Shown one piece after another: positions 54,733-61,351 of a DNA stretch of 64,000 nt. Position numbers and translations under genes: made by a program. How positions within the stretch are numbered: position 1 is the stretch's first letter; the number at the start of each line of letters is the position of its first letter. A model generated the notes under the pieces. That model ran no database searches and was not told the DNA's origin. It saw only the letters and a list, made by a program, of their open reading frames with translations. Source of the DNA: Nocardiopsis sp. JB363 (GTDB taxonomy: Bacteria > Actinomycetota > Actinomycetes > Streptosporangiales > Streptosporangiaceae); the NCBI RefSeq assembly GCF_900143625.1, contig NZ_FRFF01000045.1, forward strand, positions 58,934 to 122,933, in the 5' to 3' direction.

Positions 54733-55599
54733 ATGACCGAACGCCATGCCCCAGCAGCCAGTCGTCGCAAGTTGGGAATACTGCTCCGCCAACTTCGTGA
54801 GGACAACAACCTCACTGGAGAAGAGGCCGCCAAGTCACTCCGAATCAGATCACCGAAGATCTACCGGGTCGAAGGCGGCAAGGTCGTCCCCACCCAAGCC
54901 GAACTCTCCAAGATGATGGACCTCTTCCAGGTCAACAACGAGCACCAGCAGATCCTGCTCCAACTCGCGGAGGAAGCTCGGCGCAAGGGTTGGTATGAGT
55001 CCTACGAGAGTGTGCTGCCGCCCAAGTTCGAAACCTACGTCGGGTTGGAGTCCGATGCGGCCTCCCTGCGTGCCTACGAGCCCAGCCTGATCCACGGGCT
55101 GCTCCAGACCAAGGACTATGCCCACGCGGTTCTGACCGCGGGTAACCCCGCCGAACACCCCGACGACATCGCGCTACTCGTCGACCTGCGTATGCGCCGA
55201 CAGGAACTTCTCACCCGCGAACAGGACCCCCTGCACTTCTGGGTAGTTCAGGAGGAAAGCTCCCTGAACCGGCCCGTCGGAGGAAGCCAGGTCCTGGCAA
55301 CACAACTTGAGCACCTGCTGACCCTCGCCACGGAATTGCCGCATGTCACCGTCCAGATCATCCCCACCTCTGTCGGCGCACACGCTGGCCTGGCCGGTTC
55401 GTTCAGCATTCTGGAGTTCGAGCCTTCAGCTCCCGAGGTCGTCTATGTCGACAGCCACGGCGGCAATCTGACCTTGGAGAAAACCCGAGATCTGCGCCGT
55501 TGTAAGCTCCTGTACGACAATCTGCTCGCCGATGCTCTGCCCAAGAATGATTCGGTTCAGCTCATCAAGTCCACTTGGGAGGACCACCGTGAAGCATGA
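54733..55599 (+). CDS. WhiJ-like XRE regulator with DUF5753 sensor domain
   Basis: 288 residues from the ATG at 54733 (AGGGG upstream). An XRE helix-turn-helix (about 12-70: LGILLRQLREDNNLTGEEAA, RIRSPKIYRVEGGK) is followed by the large DUF5753 domain (about 95-275) with RAYEPSLIHGLLQTKDYAHA, RRQELLTREQDPLHFWVVQE and SFSILEFEPSAPEVVYVD. These regulators work with a small DUF397 partner, which is encoded next with an 11-bp overlap. Together with the divergent ATPase gene this is a complete WhiJ-type developmental module. Confidence 0.93.
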   Translation: MTERHAPAASRRKLGILLRQLREDNNLTGEEAAKSLRIRSPKIYRVEGGKVVPTQAELSKMMDLFQVNNEHQQILLQLAEEARRKGWYESYESVLPPKFETYVGLESDAASLRAYEPSLIHGLLQTKDYAHAVLTAGNPAEHPDDIALLVDLRMRRQELLTREQDPLHFWVVQEESSLNRPVGGSQVLATQLEHLLTLATELPHVTVQIIPTSVGAHAGLAGSFSILEFEPSAPEVVYVDSHGGNLTLEKTRDLRRCKLLYDNLLADALPKNDSVQLIKSTWEDHREA

Positions 55600-55969
55600 A
55601 GCTCAGCACAAGACCGTCGCACCGTGGGTCAAGGCCAGCGCGAGCACCAGCGCCCAGGGCTGCGTACAGGTCAGATCCCCCCGCGAGGGGGTGATCGAGG
55701 TTGGAGACACCAAGAACCCCGCCGGCCCTACCCTCAGTGTTCCTCACTCTGCCTGGGAGCACTTCCTGAACCAGGTCACCACCGGCCGCACCGCCCACGG
55801 GCGCCTGCGCCCCGAGTTCCTGGCCGATGGCGGCTTCACCCTCACCGACACCGCCACCCCCGACTCCCCCATCCTCGTCTACACCAAGGCCGAGCGGGAC
55901 GCCTTCGAACTCGGCGTCCAAGCCGGAGAACTCCGTGGCGCCCGCCCCCAGGGAATCCTGGTCAACTAA
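55589..55969 (+). CDS. DUF397 protein (WhiJ partner), long form
   Basis: 126 residues from the GTG at 55589 (GGGAGG six bases upstream), overlapping the XRE gene by 11 bp. The first half, APWVKASASTSAQGCVQVRS and GVIEVGDTKNPAGPTLSVPH then WEHFLNQV, is a DUF397 unit. The second half ends PILVYTKAERDAFELGVQAG, which resembles the YT-xEW-xAF-xGV-xGEF tail of another DUF397-like unit. Typical DUF397 proteins have about 60-90 residues, so this one is longer. It is thought to antagonise the cognate XRE regulator. Confidence 0.88.
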   Translation: MKHEAQHKTVAPWVKASASTSAQGCVQVRSPREGVIEVGDTKNPAGPTLSVPHSAWEHFLNQVTTGRTAHGRLRPEFLADGGFTLTDTATPDSPILVYTKAERDAFELGVQAGELRGARPQGILVN

Positions 55970-56101
55970 CACAACCAAGCACCATCATCATCACCTTCGA
56001 TTAGCGCTGGCTACAAGGGGCTCCTTGACGGCGCGAACATCCTCGTCGGACTTTGACCACTTGGTTGATATGCATGCGCAGTAGGCACCCGATACCCGCT
56101 C

Positions 56102-57136
56102 GTGTACCTGGAGGTAGCTACGTATCCCGAATGGCTCCCTGAGCCTCTAGAGCCGGTTGTTTCCCGGTTGGCTCGCGTCGACGATTGCATTGGTGAGATG
56201 GAGGACATCTCAGGCCAATGGTCTACCTGCGCAATCGAACTCAAACAGCTTCGCCGAAGCGACATGCGCTTCCGGACAGTCGTCTCCAAGGTGCGACCGA
56301 TTCCACCGGTAATCTCGCTACTTTTTTCCGAAGCCATCAATCATTTGAGGGCTGTGCTCGACAATACTGTCTGGCACCTCGCAACAGAGCAGATGGATTC
56401 GGTGAGCGAAAAAGCAGCACGCGCCATCAATATGCCGATTTACAAGGATTCTCAGAAATTTTCCGAATGGGCACGGAAAACCCGAACTCATGCACCTGAA
56501 CTTGGGAAAGAGACCAAGAGCACATATCAGCGAGTAAAAGCACTACAACCGTTCACTGACACGTTTCGCATCCCTTCCATTAGCCCGACCCTCTCAGCCC
56601 TTATAGACGTCGAGGCAGAGAAGGTGCACCCCCTTCTACTCCTACAGAGCTACTCCAATCTCGACAAACACCGGGAGATTGCAATAATGGTTGGTCGAGT
56701 GAAGACCACTCTAGGGGGACTATCATTCCAGGAACAAGACCCATCCTTTAGAGAAATGATCGAAGGCACAACGGTGGCTCCTGATGGAAACTGGGGCACC
56801 CCCGTCTCGATTGATTCGCAAGCAGCAGTCATGGTAGAACGTCCTGCGCCGTGGACCGCAGCAGTCAGCCCGACTACAGAGATAAAACGTCTACGCGACT
56901 GGGTACGCGAAGAGGCCTTGCCATTCCTTGTGACAGGGTCGAATGAAGTCGAAAACGCACTCCCGGTCACGATCGAAATCGGCAACGATGGTCGCACGCT
57001 AAGCGAGCGTATTACTACCCCAAACCGAACAAGCACACAAGAGCGTATGGGCACGATAACCCTGCAACGTTACGTGGAGGCAGAGACCCAACCACCACAT
57101 TACCCCATTGTCGTCGATGAGGAATTCGACGACTAA
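56102..57136 (+). CDS. Hypothetical protein, AT-richer than its surroundings
   Basis: 344 residues from a GTG at 56102 without a good ribosome site; the true start is uncertain. There is no signal or membrane segment. A segment LFSEAINHLRAVLDNTVWHL (about 74-93) resembles a helix found in several phage- or island-associated hypothetical proteins with a D-H-L-R-x-x-L-D-N-x-x-W motif, and SYSNLDKHREIAIMVGRV (about 184-201) continues the pattern (the K-H-R triad is conserved there). The C-terminal half is mostly strand-like. Base composition is clearly lower in GC than neighbouring genes and codon choice is relaxed, suggesting horizontal transfer. Function unknown. Confidence 0.65.
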   Translation: MYLEVATYPEWLPEPLEPVVSRLARVDDCIGEMEDISGQWSTCAIELKQLRRSDMRFRTVVSKVRPIPPVISLLFSEAINHLRAVLDNTVWHLATEQMDSVSEKAARAINMPIYKDSQKFSEWARKTRTHAPELGKETKSTYQRVKALQPFTDTFRIPSISPTLSALIDVEAEKVHPLLLLQSYSNLDKHREIAIMVGRVKTTLGGLSFQEQDPSFREMIEGTTVAPDGNWGTPVSIDSQAAVMVERPAPWTAAVSPTTEIKRLRDWVREEALPFLVTGSNEVENALPVTIEIGNDGRTLSERITTPNRTSTQERMGTITLQRYVEAETQPPHYPIVVDEEFDD

Positions 57137-57427
57137 TGATCTTTGATTAGGTGGTTAACAGAATCAGCCAGGGATTCGATCCGACCGGCCTGATAAATTC
57201 GCGCAATAACCCGGGCCGTCGCTGGGCGAAGCATAAATGAGACCGCAGCACCAGCCGTGTCTGACCGCGAGCGCTGAAGAGCGCAACACCCCAGCTTCGA
57301 TCCTAGCTGGATTCTACACACCGCAAGAGGTATTTCACAACCAGTTATTGGAATGCCATGACCAAGGGTATTGCTTCAACGAATTGACGCCACCCATCCG
57401 TAGTGAACAATTTGAGAGATAAGGTGC
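57137..57427. other. AT-richer intergenic stretch
   Basis: 291 bp between the unknown gene and the first orphan DUF397 gene. Short open frames exist on both strands but none has a ribosome site plus family-like sequence. It is probably the remains of transferred DNA plus the promoter of the DUF397 gene. Confidence 0.5.
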
Positions 57428-57619
57428 ATGATGGATTTCAGCAAGTCCGAAAAATTGATCTGGAATAATTCCAGCTACTCCGGAAGCAGAGGTGGGAACT
57501 GTGTTGAGGTCGCCGAAGGTCAGTGCGTCCTGGTCCGCGACACCAAGCACCGAGAGCTTGGCCACCTTTCCTTCCAAGGCCCTAAGTGGACCAACCTCTT
57601 GAATGTTCTTAAGCGCTGA
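57428..57619 (+). CDS. Orphan DUF397 protein
   Basis: 63 residues (62 if the second of two adjacent ATGs, 57431, is used; AAGG lies six bases before that one). The core matches DUF397: IWNNSSYSGSRGGNCVEVAE, CVLVRDTKHRELGHLSFQ and WTNLLNVLKR. No XRE gene is next to it; the nearest is the WhiJ-like gene 1.8 kb upstream. Codon use is AT-shifted compared with the second copy that follows. It could antagonise a regulator elsewhere. Confidence 0.85.
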   Translation: MMDFSKSEKLIWNNSSYSGSRGGNCVEVAEGQCVLVRDTKHRELGHLSFQGPKWTNLLNVLKR

Positions 57620-57674
57620 CACCAGTGGGTATATCGGCACCGACCGAGATACCCGACGCTCATGGGGGTAGTCG

Positions 57675-57836
57675 ATGAAGTGGCACAAGAGCAGCCACAG
57701 CACCAACGGTGGAGAGTGCGTCGAAGTCGCCGAGGGACCGAGAATCCTGGTCCGCGACACCCAACACCGCGAGCAGGGTCACCTCACCTTCGACCCCAAC
57801 GAATGGGCCGGCCTGCTGAACACTCTTCGGCGCTGA
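57675..57836 (+). CDS. Orphan DUF397 protein, short second copy
   Basis: 53 residues from the ATG at 57675 with GGGGG six bases upstream. It reads MKWHKSSHSTNGGECVEVAE, then RILVRDTQHREQGHLTFDPN and EWAGLLNTLRR, the minimal DUF397 unit with its WHKSSHS-xxGG-CVEVA signature. It lies 55 bp after the first orphan copy and is its close paralogue, but with normal high-GC codon choice. The pair suggests a duplication followed by divergence, or two independent arrivals. Confidence 0.85.
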   Translation: MKWHKSSHSTNGGECVEVAEGPRILVRDTQHREQGHLTFDPNEWAGLLNTLRR

Positions 57837-57870
57837 CGCAGAACTCGAAACCGCATGGCCGACAAGGCGT

Positions 57871-59094
57871 TCAGGGAGTCGGCCAGGAGAACGTGACGTG
57901 GGTGTGCCGTTTGGTGACCACCAGGTCCTCCGGCAACCGATCGACCGGGACGGACACCGGATACACCCGAATCTCCGGCCCCGGCCCGCCGCGCTGATCC
58001 CGATCCCACTCGCGAACCCGTAGCCCCACCCGTTCCGCGAACTCCTCCGCCGTCGGCCCGAAGGCGTGCACCCCGTATTCGACCAACTCCTCCCCCTCAA
58101 CCCGTCGCGTGACCAGGTAGGCGAAGTCACCGCCCTCGACCGCGGCCATGGCGAAGCGAGTGCTGTTCGGCGCCACCGTCCCCGTGTCCAGCGCGGGGTC
58201 GACCGTCATGACGCAGAAACCCGGCAGGGTGGTGGCCAGGTACAACTGCAGGGTGTCGATCAACTCCCGGAGGGTCACCCTCACCCCCGTCCACAGCTCC
58301 ACCCTGGGAGTACGCACGGCATGGTCCAACAGGTGCGGCTCTTCGGGAGCCTCCTCGTCGAAACTCAGGACGATCTCCCCGGTCCCCCTGAGCCGAAGCA
58401 GGGTCTCCCGGTGGTCGTCCGCACCCCGCATGGGCACGAACCCGCACATCAGCGCCGAAGTCGAGTGCAGGCTCCCGTCATGTTCGACGAACCCGATCGA
58501 CCGGGTCAGGCCACGGACCCGCAGCGGCACCACCAACCGGCCACCCTCGGTCAACTGTTCGATCCAGGCGGGCGGGACGTCCCAGGCCCCGGCGGTGACG
58601 ATGATGGCGTCGTAGGACGCACCCTCCTCGACCCCCTGAGCGGCGTCGGCGGTCACCACTCGCACCCGGTCATAACCACCGGCGGCCAACAGCTCACGAG
58701 CCCGAGCCGTGATGTCCGGGTCGATGTCGACGGTGGTGACCTCACCCTCCGGCCCGACCACTTCGGCGATCAGCGCCGCGTTGTAGCCACCCGAGCCGAC
58801 CTCCAGAACACGCTGCCCGGGCCGCAGATCGGCCTGGCCGAGCATCATCGCCTGGATCTGCGGCGCGGAGACCGAACTGACATAGCCCTGCTCTTCGTCG
58901 CGCTTGGTCATGACCGGGCTGAAGGGCGCATAGGCCTGTTCCAGATCGGCCTCGGGGATGAAGAGGTGGCGCGGCACCGTGCGCAACGCCTGTTCGACCC
59001 GCGGGGAAAGGAACTCCCCTCCCACCGTCCCGGGCCGGCATAGCTCCGCCACCATCCGGTTCCGCCACTGCTCAGAAGTCGGGTTCGCTGCCAC
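57871..59094 (-). CDS. FxLD-system-type protein-L-isoaspartate methyltransferase homologue
   Basis: 407 residues from a GTG with GGGGAGAG upstream. The N-terminal PCMT-like domain (about 10-215) has VPRHLFIPEADLEQAYAPFS, SSVSAPQIQAMMLGQADLRP, the SAM loop VLEVGSGGYNAALIAEVVGP and VTTVDIDPDITARARELLAA. A C-terminal extension of about 190 residues (WTGVRVTLRELIDTLQLYLA, TLPGFCVMTVDPALDTGTVA) is the mark of the FxLD-type methyltransferases that accompany some lanthipeptide-like precursors. These enzymes methylate aspartate side chains to drive isoaspartate formation. No precursor, cyclase or lyase gene is visible nearby, so it looks orphaned here. It is convergent with the DUF397 genes. Confidence 0.83.
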   Translation of the reverse strand: MAANPTSEQWRNRMVAELCRPGTVGGEFLSPRVEQALRTVPRHLFIPEADLEQAYAPFSPVMTKRDEEQGYVSSVSAPQIQAMMLGQADLRPGQRVLEVGSGGYNAALIAEVVGPEGEVTTVDIDPDITARARELLAAGGYDRVRVVTADAAQGVEEGASYDAIIVTAGAWDVPPAWIEQLTEGGRLVVPLRVRGLTRSIGFVEHDGSLHSTSALMCGFVPMRGADDHRETLLRLRGTGEIVLSFDEEAPEEPHLLDHAVRTPRVELWTGVRVTLRELIDTLQLYLATTLPGFCVMTVDPALDTGTVAPNSTRFAMAAVEGGDFAYLVTRRVEGEELVEYGVHAFGPTAEEFAERVGLRVREWDRDQRGGPGPEIRVYPVSVPVDRLPEDLVVTKRHTHVTFSWPTP

Positions 59095-59218
59095 TGGTCC
59101 GCTCTCCCCGCCGGGTCTTCGGTCCGCTCAGTGTGCCCTCATGCGCACGCGCACAACCCCACTGTCGACGCCTTGATGGCGGGCGAGATGCACCGTCTCA
59201 CCTCGTAGGCACAAGAAA

Positions 59219-59245
59219 GCCCCCGCAACCGATGGTTGCGGGGGC
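59219..59245 (-). terminator. Terminator of the SDR gene
   Basis: GCCCCCGCAACC and GGTTGCGGGGGC form a perfect 12-bp stem with a 3-nt loop; reading leftward it is followed by TTTCTT. It lies 78 bp past the SDR stop and would insulate the methyltransferase gene. Confidence 0.8.
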
Positions 59246-59322
59246 CGTACTTTGCCCTTCGCCGCGGCTTCGGGATAACGAGGCCCTGTCGGACTGCCAC
59301 CCTCGGCTGCGTCACAACGGCG

Positions 59323-60126
59323 CTAGATGATCTGTTCCGTCGGGAGAATGGTGATCTCGGTCAGGTTGACGTGCTTGGGAACCGCGCTCATGAAAGCGAC
59401 CGTCTCTGCGACATCTTCGGACGAGAGGACGTCGATCTGGGCGATCAGATCGGCCATGAGCTTGCTCGCCGCCGGGTCGGTGACGTGGTCCGGCAGCTCG
59501 GTGTCGACCATGCCCGGCTCGATCGTCGCCACCCGGATCTGCTTGCGGCCCAGCTCGGTGCGCAGCAGTTTGGCGAGCTGGGTGACATAGGCCTTGGTCG
59601 CCGAGTAGACCTGGAAGCCCTCCAGAACCCGAACGGCGGCGATCGACGACGTCATGACGAGGTCGGCGCTGCGGCCGGCGGCCGCGGCCGACTCCAGGGA
59701 CGGCACGAAGGCCTGGACGGTGTTCATGACGCCCTTGACGTTGAGGTCGATCTGGGCGTCCCAGTCCGCCGTGGCCAGGTCGGTGATGCCGGAGATGAGC
59801 TGTACGCCTGCGTTCGCGAAGACGAGGTCGACCCGGCCGAGTTCTTCGGCGACCTGGTCGGCCGCGGCAAGGACGGCGGCGCGGTCGGTGACGTCGGTCG
59901 GCAGCGCCAGAGCGGTTCCGCCGCCGGCGCGGATGCGGTCCTCCACCTGGTCGAGCCGGTCGCCGCGGCGGGCCATCAGCGCCACCTTCGCGCCGAGTTC
60001 CGCGAAGCGGACGGCGGTCGCTTCGCCGATGCCGCTGGAGGCACCGGTCACCACGGCGACACGTCCGGCGAGTGGGGTTCCGGAGACGACCTGGGCTGAG
60101 GGCTGGATGCTCTGCGTTGTGTTCAT
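59323..60126 (-). CDS. Short-chain dehydrogenase/reductase (SDR)
   Basis: 267 residues from the ATG at 60124-60126. The cofactor loop is [20 protein letters not shown] (about 23-42), the second-strand end MARRGDR suggests NADP, VFANAGVQLIS is the NNAG-like motif, and the catalytic site is SSIAAVRV...VYSATKAYVTQL (Tyr-x-x-x-Lys near 165-170). The C-terminus has EPGMVDTELPDHV and VNLTEITILPTEQ, typical of the clan that pairs with MmyB-type regulators. It is divergent from that regulator by 96 bp across a palindrome and is its likely target. Confidence 0.87.
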   Translation of the reverse strand: MNTTQSIQPSAQVVSGTPLAGRVAVVTGASSGIGEATAVRFAELGAKVALMARRGDRLDQVEDRIRAGGGTALALPTDVTDRAAVLAAADQVAEELGRVDLVFANAGVQLISGITDLATADWDAQIDLNVKGVMNTVQAFVPSLESAAAAGRSADLVMTSSIAAVRVLEGFQVYSATKAYVTQLAKLLRTELGRKQIRVATIEPGMVDTELPDHVTDPAASKLMADLIAQIDVLSSEDVAETVAFMSAVPKHVNLTEITILPTEQII

Positions 60127-60142
60127 GTCGGCAAGCATCCGA

Positions 60143-60160
60143 CCGGTTCCGCCGAACCGG
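60143..60160. promoter_or_regulatory. Candidate operator between the SDR and MmyB-type regulator
   Basis: CCGGTTC and GAACCGG form perfect 7-bp arms around CGCC, 17 bp from the SDR start and 62 bp from the regulator start. Confidence 0.5.
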
Positions 60161-60222
60161 GGGGTAGTGGTACGGCCCCCACCGGTAAGGGGGTGCGCCG
60201 AGATCGTCAGTAGGCTCAGGGC

Positions 60223-60993
60223 ATGCCGCGCACCGAGTTGGGCGAGTTCCTCATGACCCGCCGTGCCAAGGTGACGCCTGAGGCCGTCGGAATGCCCGCG
60301 GCGGGTGATCGCCGTGTCCCCGGCCTGCGTCGCGACGAGGTCGCCACGCTCGCCGGGGTGAGCGTCGACTACTACCGCCGTCTGGAGCAGGGCAAGGAGG
60401 CCCGCCCGTCGAAGGTGGTGCTCTCCGGTCTCTGCCAGGCGCTGCGGATGACCGAGGCCGAGGAGCGACACCTGTACGCACTGGCCGGTATGGCACGCCG
60501 GCTCGGCGAAGAGGCGACGATCCAGCCGGTGCCGACCGAGCTGCTGAACCTGATGGACTCGTGGAGCGACTCCGGCGCGATCGTGCTGGATCCGGTGCTC
60601 GACGTCCTGGCGATGAACGCCCGGGCGCAGGAGCTGTTCGCCGGTTTCGAGGAAACCGCGAACCTACTGGAGATGGTCCTGCTCGCCCCCGAGGGCCGCC
60701 GGTTCTTCGTCGAGTGGGAGGCCTCCGCCGAGGCGACCGTGGCCAACCTGCGCGACAGCGCCGACTTCGCCGTCGCGTCCGCCCGACTCCGGGAACTGCT
60801 CGACCGGTTGGAGGCCGAGAGCCCGGAGTTCCCCGGCCTGTGGGCACGCCACGACGTGCGGCCCAAAACCCACGAGACGAAGGTGTTGCGCCACCCCGCC
60901 CGGGGCCTGCTGAGCATCGACTTTCACGCTTTCCACGTCGCCGGCGTGCCCGGATACCAGCTCCTGGTCTACCGAGAGAAGGGGGCGGGGTGA
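60223..60993 (+). CDS. XRE-family regulator with MmyB-like ligand-binding domain
   Basis: 256 residues. The HTH (about 10-80) shows RRVPGLRRDEVATLAGVSVD and YYRRLEQGKEARPSKVVLSG, the classic start of MmyB-type regulators. The C-terminal MmyB domain (about 95-250) has LMDSWSDSGAIVLDPVLDVL, a PAS-like fold that binds fatty-acid-like ligands in related proteins, and ends GLLSIDFHAFHVAGVPGYQL. TAGGCT lies six bases before the ATG with no ribosome site, so the transcript is probably leaderless. Such genes usually lie divergent from an SDR they control, as here. Confidence 0.92.
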   Translation: MPRTELGEFLMTRRAKVTPEAVGMPAAGDRRVPGLRRDEVATLAGVSVDYYRRLEQGKEARPSKVVLSGLCQALRMTEAEERHLYALAGMARRLGEEATIQPVPTELLNLMDSWSDSGAIVLDPVLDVLAMNARAQELFAGFEETANLLEMVLLAPEGRRFFVEWEASAEATVANLRDSADFAVASARLRELLDRLEAESPEFPGLWARHDVRPKTHETKVLRHPARGLLSIDFHAFHVAGVPGYQLLVYREKGAG

Positions 60994-61168
60994 AGCCTTC
61001 GCGGTTCAGAAGGTCGACCTCCCGGACTCGGAACGCATCGCCTCACCGACGGGGCACGAAAAAGCGGTCCCTCGAATCAAGCAGCATGCACAAAATGTGT
61101 ACCGACGACGAAGGGCGGCCCGGCTTTCCGCCGTAACCGCCCTTGTGACGTGCTGATTCTTTGAAGCT

Positions 61169-61244
61169 TGGAGCCGACGAGGGGACTTGAACCCCTAACC
61201 TATCGCTTACAAGGCGATTGCTCTGCCAATTGAGCTACGTCGGC
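61169..61244 (-). tRNA. tRNA-Thr (anticodon UGU)
   Basis: Reading leftward, a 7-bp acceptor stem GCCGACG / CGTCGGC, D-arm GCTCAATTGGCAGAGC, anticodon arm with loop CTTGTAA (anticodon TGT), T-arm AGGGGTTCAAGTCCCCT and an encoded CCA end. The cloverleaf is complete. It lies between the MmyB-type regulator and the second NRPS gene. Confidence 0.95.
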
Positions 61245-61351
61245 CGGCCACCGAGGCTCACGGCCTCTGGTGTCCACCCGCATGGTACCGGGTCCGGCGA
61301 CAGGTGGCCTACTCGGATGCGCCGGACCCGACTCAAGCGGGTCTTGGAGGA

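Noticed and set aside
57133..57321. 62-residue minus-strand open frame after the unknown gene
   Set aside because: No ribosome site, no recognisable family, and it overlaps the end of the plus-strand gene.
57237..57422. 61-residue plus-strand open frame
   Set aside because: No ribosome site or family-like sequence; lies in AT-richer filler DNA.
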